Assembly (NCBI GenBank): GCA_035544315.1 | Contig: DATKGB010000059.1 | Span: 1-13,257, forward strand | DNA: 13,257 bases | Direction of reading: 5' to 3' | Source of the DNA: JALYSX01 sp035544315 | GTDB taxonomy: Bacteria; Vulcanimicrobiota; Vulcanimicrobiia; Vulcanimicrobiales; Vulcanimicrobiaceae | Shown here: positions 1 through 7,149 of the stretch, piece after piece | Layout of the letters: every line of letters begins with the position of its first letter | Numbering within the stretch: position 1 is the first letter of the stretch | The notes under the pieces: model-generated | The model's database searches: none | Told to the model about the DNA's origin: nothing | What the model saw: the letters and a program-made list of their open reading frames with translations, nothing else | Made by a program: the position numbers and the translations under genes

Positions 1-2
1 CC

Positions 3-1592
3 TTCCACGTAACGCTCCCGGCGGGCGCCTCGACCCTCGACGTCGACTTCACCGTCCTGCTTAACGCGCCGGGCGACACGATGTCGACCAATAATCTAGC
101 CATCGTCAACTGGAACCGCGACATTCTGTATCAAGCCGACACCAACTCGCACGCCGTGTTCGTGCGGCCCAGCATCATTTTGCCGCCCGGTTGGGGCTAC
201 GGCACCGCGCTGCCTTCGCCGCAACGGAACGGCGATCGGATCGATTTCGGCACGGTTCCGTTGGCGATGCTGATCGACTCACCACTCGACGCCGGCCGTT
301 ACTATGCGCATCACATCTTGTGGCAACGCGGGATCGCGGCGCAAACGCTCGACCTGTTCGCCGACGCACCCGAGGATTTGAACCTTTCTCCCGCGATGCT
401 CGCGTCGCTCAAACGGATGACGCCCGAAGCGCTCGCGCTCTACGGCGCGCGCCATTGGAACGGCTATCATTCGCTGTTGACGCTCAGCGATGCGATCGGG
501 TTTCAGGGCATCGAACACCATCAATCCAGCGACGATCGCGCCGACGGGTCGTTCTTCACCGATCCCGCCGAGCAGGTAAGCGGCGGCGACTTGCTGACCC
601 ACGAGTTCTCACATTCATGGAACGGAAAATACCGCCGCCCCTACGACCTGTGGACGCCCAACTTCCAAGTCCCCGAGCAGACCGATCTGCTGTGGGTCTA
701 CGAAGGCATGAACCAATATTTGGGCGATCTGCTTTCGTTCCGCATCGGCATTCGCAAACCCAAAACCTATCCGGAATATCTTGCGACCGTGTACGCTTCG
801 ATGGATTACGAGCCCGGACGCCTGACGACGCCGTTGATCGATACCACGACGGCAGCGCCCTGGTTGTATCAATCCGGCGGCGACTATTCCTCGCTCCGGC
901 GCACGGCCGGAGACTTTTACACCGAAGGCGAGTTGGTCTGGCTGGACGTCGATACGATCGTCCGTCAGCAGACCCACGGCACCAAATCGCTCGACACGTT
1001 CTTGCATCTGTATGCGGGGCCGCCGAATACCGGACCGATCACGGTGACCTACACGCGCGCCGACATCGAGCGCCTGCTCGGCGATGTCACGTCATACGAC
1101 TGGCATGGCCTCTTCGATCGCTACGTCTATCACGTTAGCGTTCATCCGCCCACCGACGAACTCGCGCGCTCGGGCTGGAAGCTCGTATATACCTCGAAAG
1201 CCAACGATTATGACGACGCGAGGCACGGCGTTTCGGGCTGGTACGGGATCGGCTTCGATGCCGGGCCGACCGGTGCGATCCGCGACGTTCGACGCGGGTC
1301 GGCGGCATGGAATGCGGGCTTAGCGCCGCACGGGATCGTCGTCGCTATCGACGGACGAAGTTACAGCCCCGATACCTTCACCAACGCGATCAAGCGCGCT
1401 CAGCAAGATCATCGGCCGATCTCGTTCTTGGTCAACGACAGCGGATATTTCTCGATGGTCTCGGTCGACTATCACGGCGGCGTGCGCTTCCCGCATCTCG
1501 TGCGCATCAAGGGCACGCCCGATATGCTCGCGCAGATCATGGCGCCGCGCGTTCCGGTCCCAAAAAAGGCGCAACGCGCGCGCAAGACCTAA
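3..1592 (+). CDS. M61 family (glycyl aminopeptidase-like) metallopeptidase with C-terminal PDZ domain, 5' end missing
   Basis: This is a zinc metallopeptidase of the M61 family, which trims N-terminal residues (Gly/Ala preference in characterised members), probably exported. The frame is open from base 3, before the first ATG at 81. The residues ahead of that ATG read as family sequence (beta-strand-rich N-terminal domain), so the true start lies outside the window and 81 is internal. In the visible 529 residues, the zinc motif HEFSH is at about 200-204, within HEFSHSWNGKYRRP. The third ligand Glu is at about 234, in WVYEGMNQYLGDLL. A PDZ-like domain, GWYGIGFDAG through VVAIDGRSY, covers about 410-490. 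Family members are about 600 residues, so roughly 80-100 are missing, including any signal peptide. The gene ends 3 bases from the stop of the convergent flavoprotein gene. The family call is firm; the substrate is unknown. Confidence 0.9.
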   Translation, partial: FHVTLPAGASTLDVDFTVLLNAPGDTMSTNNLAIVNWNRDILYQADTNSHAVFVRPSIILPPGWGYGTALPSPQRNGDRIDFGTVPLAMLIDSPLDAGRYYAHHILWQRGIAAQTLDLFADAPEDLNLSPAMLASLKRMTPEALALYGARHWNGYHSLLTLSDAIGFQGIEHHQSSDDRADGSFFTDPAEQVSGGDLLTHEFSHSWNGKYRRPYDLWTPNFQVPEQTDLLWVYEGMNQYLGDLLSFRIGIRKPKTYPEYLATVYASMDYEPGRLTTPLIDTTTAAPWLYQSGGDYSSLRRTAGDFYTEGELVWLDVDTIVRQQTHGTKSLDTFLHLYAGPPNTGPITVTYTRADIERLLGDVTSYDWHGLFDRYVYHVSVHPPTDELARSGWKLVYTSKANDYDDARHGVSGWYGIGFDAGPTGAIRDVRRGSAAWNAGLAPHGIVVAIDGRSYSPDTFTNAIKRAQQDHRPISFLVNDSGYFSMVSVDYHGGVRFPHLVRIKGTPDMLAQIMAPRVPVPKKAQRARKT

Positions 1593-1595
1593 CGC

Positions 1596-2672
1596 CTAGG
1601 GGTGGCGGCCCGCTCTTCCGCGCGCGTATTGCGGCGGGCAGAATGCTTGGCCGCCCAAGGTGTCGGCGGCATCCCATGGCCAACGCGGGCTGCGCAGAAA
1701 GCCGCGCGCTAGCGCGACCATATCGGCATCCCCGGTGGCGATGATGTTTTCGGCTTGCTGCGGCAGCGTGATCGCACCGACCGCGATGGTCGGGATTCCG
1801 CTCGCCTGGCGAATCTCGCGCGCGTATGGCACTTGATAGCCCGGCGTCACCGCGATCTTCTGCAACGGCGATAGTCCGCCGCTCGAGACATCGATGAAAT
1901 CGCAGCCGCGCGTTTGCAAGCGTTCGGCCAGCACGATCGCACCCTCGAGATTCCAGCCGCCGTCGATGTGATCCGTGGCCGAGATGCGTACGCCCATCGG
2001 TTTGCGTTCGGGCCAAACCGCGCGCACGGCATCGAACAGTTCGAGCGGAAAGCGCAAGCGGTTATCGAGCGAACCGCCGTATTCGTCGGTACGTTGATTG
2101 GAAAGCGGCGAAAAAAATTGATGGGCGAGGTAGCCGTGCGCGAAATGCAATTCGATCAGATCGATGTCGAGACGTTCGGCGCGATGAGCTGCGGCGACGA
2201 AATCATCGCGTACTTTCTGCATCCCGGCGGCATCCAAGGCGCGCGGCACGTGCCAATCCGCTTGATAGGGGACCGCCGATGGCGCAACCGGCTCCCACGC
2301 ACCGGGTCCCCGCAACGCGCCGACGCCTTCCCACGGCACCATCGTCGAACTCTTACGACCGGCGTGCGCGAGTTGGACGCCGACCGGCGCGCGCGCCCAG
2401 GTACGCACGAACTGCACGACGCGCTGCATCCCCGCCTCATTGTCGTCGCTGTAGAGCCCGAGGCAGCGCGGCGTGATGCGGCCTTCCGGGCTCACGTGAG
2501 TCGCTTCGAAGAACAAAATGCCCGGCCCCGAGAGCGCGAATTGGCCGAGATTGACGACGTGCCAATCATTAGCCGAGCCATCGGTGGAAGAATATTGACA
2601 CATCGGCGACACGACGATGCGATTTTCGATCGTGAGTCCGCGCATCGTCAGCGGCAAGAACAGACTAGTCAT
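1596..2672 (-). CDS. Old Yellow Enzyme family NADH:flavin oxidoreductase, YqjM/XenA type
   Basis: This is an FMN-dependent ene-reductase that uses NAD(P)H to reduce activated C=C bonds (enones, nitro compounds); the physiological substrate is usually unknown. The 358 residues form one TIM barrel. Signatures of the YqjM (thermophilic-like) class are visible. SPMCQYS carries the flavin-tuning Cys25 and Tyr27. QLAHAGRKS is at 100-108. The substrate-binding pair His176/His179 is in HFAHGYL, followed by SPLSNQRTDEYGGS. The C-terminal QYARG contains Arg351, matching the 'arginine finger' that reaches the neighbouring subunit's active site in YqjM. Length is normal. The ATG at 2672 matches the family N terminus (LFLPLTMRGLTIENRIV). 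No good Shine-Dalgarno is visible. The gene lies 38 bases downstream of the nucleotidyltransferase and converges on the M61 gene. Class is confident; substrate is not inferable. Confidence 0.95.
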   Translation of the reverse strand: MTSLFLPLTMRGLTIENRIVVSPMCQYSSTDGSANDWHVVNLGQFALSGPGILFFEATHVSPEGRITPRCLGLYSDDNEAGMQRVVQFVRTWARAPVGVQLAHAGRKSSTMVPWEGVGALRGPGAWEPVAPSAVPYQADWHVPRALDAAGMQKVRDDFVAAAHRAERLDIDLIELHFAHGYLAHQFFSPLSNQRTDEYGGSLDNRLRFPLELFDAVRAVWPERKPMGVRISATDHIDGGWNLEGAIVLAERLQTRGCDFIDVSSGGLSPLQKIAVTPGYQVPYAREIRQASGIPTIAVGAITLPQQAENIIATGDADMVALARGFLRSPRWPWDAADTLGGQAFCPPQYARGRAGRHP

Positions 2673-2710
2673 CGCGCACGCCCATCTCGTCGAGATGATG
2701 TGTGATTGAC

Positions 2711-3163
2711 TTATGCATCGTGTTCTCGCAGGTAGGCAACGTCGAGCTTGTCCTGAGGACGTCCGGCCGCTTCTTTATTCGTGATGAGGTCCGAGCGGCC
2801 AATGTAGTACACTTGCGTCCGCTCGTAGGTCGACTCGACGCGATTCGCCCAGGCATGATCGAACGAAACGCCGTCGATTGTGGTAATGAGATCGATTTGA
2901 TTGGGCGGACGACCCATGATGAAGAACGTTTCGGGACGCGTGAGGTCCTCTTCGCGAAGGTCGGTCAGCGGAGCCCCGAACGCGAGGAGCGCGCGCCATA
3001 CTCTTGCCGCGTTTTCGGGATCGCCCCCGACGAAGATATCGACGTCCCGCGTGGCACGGATATGGCCGTGGTACGCAAAGGCGTAGCCGCCGACGATGAG
3101 GTACCTAGCGCCCTCGTCGTTCAACGCGTGCAAGAGATCGGTCAAGTCTGAGTTCTGATGCAT
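2711..3163 (-). CDS. Minimal nucleotidyltransferase (AbiEii/DUF6036-like), possible toxin of a two-gene module
   Basis: This 150-residue single-domain protein has a polymerase-beta-type nucleotidyltransferase core. The GG of LIVGGYAFAYHG is at 25-26. The metal-binding acidic pair Asp40/Asp42 is in RATRDVDIFV. A third acidic residue, Asp91, is in NQIDLITTIDG. A conserved C-terminal block, LITNKEAAGRPQDKLDV (127-142), is typical of this small family. Such proteins transfer a nucleotide to a protein or tRNA; several relatives (AbiEii, MenT) are toxins. I chose ATG 3163 because GGGGAAG (3166-3172 on the complement) sits just upstream and similarity begins there. The longer reading to 3256 only reuses the partner gene's DNA. 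The first 53 bases plus the start codon region (59 bases) overlap the upstream small gene, implying translational coupling. The toxin role is inference; the fold assignment is solid. Confidence 0.85.
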   Translation of the reverse strand: MHQNSDLTDLLHALNDEGARYLIVGGYAFAYHGHIRATRDVDIFVGGDPENAARVWRALLAFGAPLTDLREEDLTRPETFFIMGRPPNQIDLITTIDGVSFDHAWANRVESTYERTQVYYIGRSDLITNKEAAGRPQDKLDVAYLREHDA

Positions 3164-3344
3164 CGCTTCCCCGAACCTCGGCGAGATCGCATACAAGGGC
3201 CCAGATCGCTTCGACGCGCTCGCTGGGCGAAAGCTGCCGGTCTCGCTCGCGTTCAAACGCGCGGGCTTCGGCTTTCGATCGCGCGACCCACGCGGAGAGC
3301 GTCTTGCGCCGCGAATCGGCGCGTTGCTGGAAGGATTCCGGCAT
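3105..3344 (-). CDS. Small charged helical protein paired with the nucleotidyltransferase (putative antitoxin or partner)
   Basis: This 79-residue protein is rich in Arg, Glu and Ala and predicted largely helical. It has no signal peptide or membrane segment. The core LSPSERVEAIWALVCDLAEVRG (38-59) and the tail ELRLDRSLARVERRG (64-78) resemble small proteins that I recall preceding DUF6036-type nucleotidyltransferases: an SPxER helix, then an acidic and then a basic segment. Its last 19 codons overlap the nucleotidyltransferase start in another frame, so the two are surely co-transcribed. It begins at ATG 3342-3344, 40 bases after the tRNA-Leu gene on the same strand. No convincing Shine-Dalgarno is seen, though a TAGAAT hexamer lies 3 bases before the ATG. 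An antitoxin role is inferred only from the arrangement. Confidence 0.7.
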   Translation of the reverse strand: MPESFQQRADSRRKTLSAWVARSKAEARAFERERDRQLSPSERVEAIWALVCDLAEVRGSDASELRLDRSLARVERRGR

Positions 3345-3384
3345 ACGATTCTATTCGGCGCGTTCTAAGGACGAGCCCCTTTTA

Positions 3385-3468
3385 TGGGATGGCCGGGGGT
3401 CGAACCCGGACGCCCTTTCGAGCTGCAGATTTTAAGTCTGCTGTGTCTGCCTGTTCCACCACCATCCC
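3385..3468 (-). tRNA. tRNA-Leu, anticodon UAA
   Basis: The minus strand folds into a complete 84-nt class II tRNA. The acceptor GGGATGG pairs perfectly with CCATCCC and is followed by discriminator A. The D-arm is GTGG...CAC, with the Leu-type AACAGGCAGACAC sequence. The anticodon stem GCAGA/TCTGC encloses loop CTTAAAA, with anticodon TAA at 3434-3432. The variable arm is long, and the T arm CCGGG-TTCGACC-CCCGG is perfect. CCA is not encoded (TAA follows the discriminator). The gene begins 9 bases after the DUF2630 stop on the same strand, so it may be transcribed from the upstream operon. The small-protein/nucleotidyltransferase pair follows it. Confidence 0.97.
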
Positions 3469-3477
3469 AGGCGGGGC

Positions 3478-3720
3478 TTATTGTTTATATTTCTCGACGA
3501 CATCGGGTGGTCGCATCTGCGCGACGGTTGGGTCCTGGCCAGCGTCGCGACGTGCGCGACGCTGGCGTAAGAGATCCCAGTACTGATCCAAGCGGACGTC
3601 GATGTCGGCAAGCCGCTGGTGTTCGGTGCGGCTCAGCGAACCGGCCTCGCCGCGTTCGAGCAGATCGTGTTCCTCTTTGACCAGCGCGGCGATATGCTGG
3701 GAAATGTCGGCGTCATTCAT
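3478..3720 (-). CDS. DUF2630 family protein
   Basis: This 80-residue soluble protein matches the DUF2630 pattern. The N terminus MNDADISQHIAALVKEEHDL is followed by an acidic helix, then the hallmark LDQYWDLLRQRRARRDAG (44-61), an RPPDVVE segment and a short tail. The family is full length at about 80 residues and has no established function. The helical, heptad-like composition suggests a small coiled-coil protein. It starts at ATG 3720 within an ATGA overlap with the stop of the S9 peptidase gene, so it is translationally coupled to it. The tRNA-Leu starts 9 bases past its stop. The family call is by pattern recognition; the function is unknown. Confidence 0.88.
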   Translation of the reverse strand: MNDADISQHIAALVKEEHDLLERGEAGSLSRTEHQRLADIDVRLDQYWDLLRQRRARRDAGQDPTVAQMRPPDVVEKYKQ

Positions 3721-5837
3721 GGTGATGTATCTCCCCCGAGATGCGCGAGCAGAAACTGCGCGCCGGCCGAAAACAATCGCAAGCTGTCCCCAAAGGTCAA
3801 CGTCATCTCGTGGATTTCGTTCGGAAAGACCATCGTTTGCACCTCGACACCCTGCGCGCGTAGGCGCTGGGCCAGATCGACGCCCTCGGCAAAATCGACG
3901 TTGCGATCGTCGTCGCCTTGCGCCAAGAACACCGGAGAACGCCAGGTTGCCAGCGCGGCCACCGGCGACGAATCGAACGCTATCTGCCGCTCTTGCGGCG
4001 TTCCGACCGGGTGTCCATAGCCGCTATCGATGAGGTACTGCCAATTGTGCACGCCGGCCATATCGAATCCCACCTTGAAGATGTCCGAGTTGTGGGCCAA
4101 GCCCATCGCCGTCAAATAGCCGCCGTACGACAACCCGTAAATCCCCATGCGATCGGGATCCACACCTGACAGCGTCGCAAGGTAGCCAGCGCCTGCGAGT
4201 ACGTCCTGGTATTCCGCGCCGCCGGTGGGGCCTTGATGTTTCGCGCGGCGGAAGTCGTGGCCGTACATGATGCCACTGCGATAGTTGATCGACATTACCA
4301 CGCAACCACGATTGACCAGGTACTGGTTCTCCTCATACAGATTGGCATAGGCCTCCATGTAGTGAAAACCCGGGAGCAACTGTCGCTCGGAACCGCCGTG
4401 ATCGAAGACGATCGCGCAGTGCTTGGCCCGACCGTCGTTGGGGACGAACAATTGCGCGTGAATCAGCAGCCCGTCGGGCGCGTTGAAGGTGACCAATTGC
4501 GGTTGCACCACGCCGTTCTTTGGAAAGCTGGCGGGAAATGCGGGCCCGATAGTCTGCGCCCTACCCGACGCCGCGCGGACTTGGACTTGCGGAACGTCGG
4601 CCCATCCGGCGTTGACGAATGCGACCGCGCCGCCCGCCAGCGCCGCGGGGAACCACTGGCTTTGGTTGCCCGAACTCAGCGCGACGGGCGGCGCGCCGTC
4701 GAAACCGACGCTCCAAATATGACGCCGATCGATGTCGCCCTCGTTGGTCGCATAGTACAGATGCGAGCGATCGGTCGATGCGACCGCGCTTTCGACTTCG
4801 AAATCTCCGGCGGTCAAAGGCACCGGGGCCCCGCCCGATGCAGGTACTGCGTAGAGTTGTCGCCAGCCCGTCTTCTCCCAGACGAACGCGATTGCGCCGT
4901 CGTTGCCCCAAAAGAGTTGATCGGCGGCGTCGAGTTCGTAAAACTCCGAGCCCATGCCCGGGTCGGCTTGCCAAAGGCGATGCGCCTGGCCGGTAGACGA
5001 ATCGCCGATCCAAATTTCAAACGGTGCTTCGACGACTTGCTCGTTAAGTTGCGCGTAGGGATCTTCGTTTTCGCGCGTTCCGGGCAAGCGCAAAAACGCG
5101 ACGCTTCTCCCGTCTGGCGACCAGGCGGGCTCGTAATCGTGCGTGAACGCCGGCGCTAAATAGGTGAAGCGTTTGGACCCGAAACCGTAGACGACGACGA
5201 ACGAGTGGTCGCCGCGATCGTTTGAAAATGCGATGCGCGAGCCGTCGGGCGAGAACAAAACGTGGTCGACGCTTCCACGAATCTTGAACGCTTGTCTGGC
5301 ACGCCCGACACCAGCGAGTTGCGTGCCTTTCCAACGCAGCGGCGCGATCGTCACCTGACCGCGCGAAATCCACACGACGTTCTTGGAATCGGGCGCGATC
5401 GCTGGAGAATGGCCGCTCCCGACGCGATAGGGGTGGCCCGACGCGGTCGAAACGATCCAGACCTCTTGGTCGGGAGGCGTCGGGAGAGAAACGGGATTGG
5501 GCGCTTCTCCCTGACCGTTGAGGCTTTGACCGCGCACGTAGGCAACCGCGCTGCCGTCGCGCGTGAAGGCCAGCGAGTTGATGTCTTGACCGTCGTCGGC
5601 GGTGTAATTCGTAACGCGATGCGCGTCGTTTCCAAGTCGCGCGACGTACACGTTGCGTTCCCCGCGTTCGTGCGCCATGAAGCCGACGGTCGAGCCGTCG
5701 GCCGACGAAGCCGTCTCGCCGATATATGGTGCCGACAGAATTTGGTCCATCGTGAAATGCGCCGTCGGCGGCGCCGATGCAGCCACAAGCGGCAGCAGCA
5801 ACGCGCACAGCGCTATCGAACGTAGACGAGCACTCAT
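3717..5837 (-). CDS. Secreted S9 family (prolyl oligopeptidase/DPP-like) serine peptidase
   Basis: This 706-residue exported serine peptidase probably cleaves peptides outside the cytoplasm. ATG 5837 is preferred over an in-frame codon at 5864, because GGGAGGA lies 8 bases upstream and a signal peptide begins there: MSARLRS, a hydrophobic stretch ALCALLLPLVAA, and a likely cut near residue 20. The N-terminal half is a beta-propeller with TolB/PD40-like blades, for example SPDGSRIAF (196-204) and SPDGRSVAF (240-248). The C-terminal alpha/beta-hydrolase domain has nucleophile Ser570 in GLSYGGY, Asp644 in QGDDDRNVDF and His676 in NEIHEM, a complete triad in family order. The gene follows the phosphatase gene by 23 bases and overlaps DUF2630 by 4. 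It is closest in look to the S9B/S9C branches; the exact specificity cannot be read. Confidence 0.93.
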   Translation of the reverse strand: MSARLRSIALCALLLPLVAASAPPTAHFTMDQILSAPYIGETASSADGSTVGFMAHERGERNVYVARLGNDAHRVTNYTADDGQDINSLAFTRDGSAVAYVRGQSLNGQGEAPNPVSLPTPPDQEVWIVSTASGHPYRVGSGHSPAIAPDSKNVVWISRGQVTIAPLRWKGTQLAGVGRARQAFKIRGSVDHVLFSPDGSRIAFSNDRGDHSFVVVYGFGSKRFTYLAPAFTHDYEPAWSPDGRSVAFLRLPGTRENEDPYAQLNEQVVEAPFEIWIGDSSTGQAHRLWQADPGMGSEFYELDAADQLFWGNDGAIAFVWEKTGWRQLYAVPASGGAPVPLTAGDFEVESAVASTDRSHLYYATNEGDIDRRHIWSVGFDGAPPVALSSGNQSQWFPAALAGGAVAFVNAGWADVPQVQVRAASGRAQTIGPAFPASFPKNGVVQPQLVTFNAPDGLLIHAQLFVPNDGRAKHCAIVFDHGGSERQLLPGFHYMEAYANLYEENQYLVNRGCVVMSINYRSGIMYGHDFRRAKHQGPTGGAEYQDVLAGAGYLATLSGVDPDRMGIYGLSYGGYLTAMGLAHNSDIFKVGFDMAGVHNWQYLIDSGYGHPVGTPQERQIAFDSSPVAALATWRSPVFLAQGDDDRNVDFAEGVDLAQRLRAQGVEVQTMVFPNEIHEMTLTFGDSLRLFSAGAQFLLAHLGGDTSP

Positions 5838-5860
5838 CGCGTGATCCTCCCGAGTTAGCG

Positions 5861-6781
5861 TCAAGACGAAGGGTCGGCTTCGGCCCGTATCATCAAATAT
5901 CCCAGCAGCAGATCCGAGGAGGTGACCGCGGCGTGGGTTTGGCCCGTCAGCGAGAGCACTTCACCGAGCACGATCAGGCCGGCGGGCAGAATATCGGCGC
6001 GTTGCGGATTCATCCCCGGTAGCGCTTTGCGTTGATCGAGCGGCATCCCGAGCAGCAGACAAAGTATATGCTCGACCCGATCGCGATCGAGGTCGGCAGT
6101 GACGAACGGCCGGCGATCGCCGCGCAGCACGGCCGCCGCGGTGGTGGCGCTGCCGCCCACCAGTACCAGCCGATCGACGAGCGGCAAGGCACCGAGGGGC
6201 GTCAGCAGCGCGCGGGCGACCGAGCGCGCGCGCTCCACGGTCTCAGCATCGACGACGCCGCTGATTCCGTTTAATCCCGGGCAGATTTCGGTGAGGCGAA
6301 CGGCGCCGATCTCGCACGAGGCAACCCGTCCCGGAATCGTCCCGACCCCGACGGCATACTCGGTGCTACCGCCGCCGGTATCGACCACGCCGACGGTCGC
6401 GCCGGGCGCGACCTCGACCTCGGCAATCGCCCCGCGATAGGATGCGACGGCCTCTTCTTCACCGCGTAGCACGTGTAATCTACTGCCGACGATGGCCTCG
6501 ACGTCGCGCGCGAACTCCGCGCCGTTCTCGGCCCGACGCATCGCGCTGGTTGCGATCGCAAACGTCCGTTCTGCTCGACCGCGAATCGCGCGTTCGTGCG
6601 CGCGCACCGCTCCCAACGTGCGATGCATCGCCTCATCGGTCAGGCGTCCGCGCTCGCGAAGCCCTTCTCCGAGCCGCGTGCCGATCGAACGAGCCAGCAG
6701 GCAACGCGGGTGGGCGGCATCCAGATCCGCGAGCAAAACACGCGTCGAATTCGTCCCTATGGAAATGACGCCGTCGGCCAC
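5861..6781 (-). CDS. Short-form exopolyphosphatase / pppGpp phosphatase (Ppx/GppA family)
   Basis: This ASKHA-fold phosphatase hydrolyses polyphosphate and/or pppGpp in the cytoplasm. I place the start at GTG 6781, whose G is shared with the TAG stop of the upstream gene (TAGTG). This gives 306 residues and puts the phosphate-1 motif SIGTNSTRVLLADLD at the very N terminus, as in the family; the longer reading to 6886 adds unrelated residues. Other motifs are the catalytic-acid loop RGEEEA (106-111), phosphate-2 DTGGGSTE (134-141), adenosine-type motif LVGGSATT (207-214) and helix ILPAGLIVLGEVL (264-276). The protein is a two-domain short form lacking the C-terminal HD domain of E. coli Ppx/GppA. 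FtsB-like, S1-like and Ppx genes in a row match an order known in Firmicutes-like genomes. Preference for polyP or pppGpp is not decidable here. Confidence 0.92.
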   Translation of the reverse strand: MADGVISIGTNSTRVLLADLDAAHPRCLLARSIGTRLGEGLRERGRLTDEAMHRTLGAVRAHERAIRGRAERTFAIATSAMRRAENGAEFARDVEAIVGSRLHVLRGEEEAVASYRGAIAEVEVAPGATVGVVDTGGGSTEYAVGVGTIPGRVASCEIGAVRLTEICPGLNGISGVVDAETVERARSVARALLTPLGALPLVDRLVLVGGSATTAAAVLRGDRRPFVTADLDRDRVEHILCLLLGMPLDQRKALPGMNPQRADILPAGLIVLGEVLSLTGQTHAAVTSSDLLLGYLMIRAEADPSS

Positions 6782-7149
6782 TAGTGGCCTGAGTCGGGAG
6801 TTCGGCGATCTTCGAAAAGCGCGGCGCGCCGTTTCTTTTGCAAGAAGCGCCGTTCGTGGGCCGGCGGCGCGTCGAACGATTCCCACTCGCCGGTCGATTT
6901 CAGGTATCCGGCGATCTTCTCGTCAAGGTCGTCGTCGTCGATCTGCGGCGCGAGGCTCACGATCCAACGCGTTCCATCGATACGACATTCGAACTTGAGC
7001 GATTTACGCGCAATGACCGCGCGTTCGTACTCGGCATGGCGGGCGTTGACTTCGAGTCCGAGCGCGCTTGCCAAGCGTCCGTCTTCCAGGCGAATCGTCG
7101 CACCGAAGGCGTTGAGGTTGATGACGACTCCCCGGACGAGATCGGTCAC
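6781..7149 (-). CDS. S1-like RNA-binding domain protein with charged C-terminal tail
   Basis: This is a 122-residue cytoplasmic protein. The first about 70 residues resemble a divergent S1/OB fold: VRGVVINLNAFGATIRLEDGRLASA fits the S1 pattern of G-x-V, F-G-A and D-G with a beta-barrel rhythm. The rest is an acidic patch, DDDDLDEKI (72-80), and a basic segment, RRFLQKKRRAALFEDRR (100-116). The family assignment is weak on sequence alone. Context supports it: in Firmicutes the S1 protein YabR follows DivIC, and Ppx-type genes are often next. The start is GTG 7149 in a GTGA overlap with the FtsB-like gene, and the stop shares a base with the Ppx start. A role in RNA or ribosome binding is inferred. 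Confidence 0.65.
   Translation of the reverse strand: MTDLVRGVVINLNAFGATIRLEDGRLASALGLEVNARHAEYERAVIARKSLKFECRIDGTRWIVSLAPQIDDDDLDEKIAGYLKSTGEWESFDAPPAHERRFLQKKRRAALFEDRRTPDSGH

Noticed and set aside
191..1138. 315-codon plus-strand frame overlapping the M61 gene
   Set aside because: Arg-rich, low-complexity translation typical of a shifted frame in GC-rich DNA; the M61 frame carries the HEFSH motif.
1914..2705. 263-codon plus-strand frame opposite the Old Yellow Enzyme
   Set aside because: Antisense shadow; the flavoprotein on the other strand has full motif content.
3361..3384. Terminator after the tRNA (AAGGG...TCCTT hairpin)
   Set aside because: The stem is about 5 bp with a wobble pair and no T run follows, too weak to call.
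2690..3470. Integrated element with tRNA-derived att repeats
   Set aside because: No duplicate of the tRNA 3' end and no integrase, transposase or phage gene could be found by eye.
4233..5159. 308-codon plus-strand open frame opposite the S9 peptidase
   Set aside because: It lies wholly antisense to the propeller part of the peptidase gene, with no recognisable motif.
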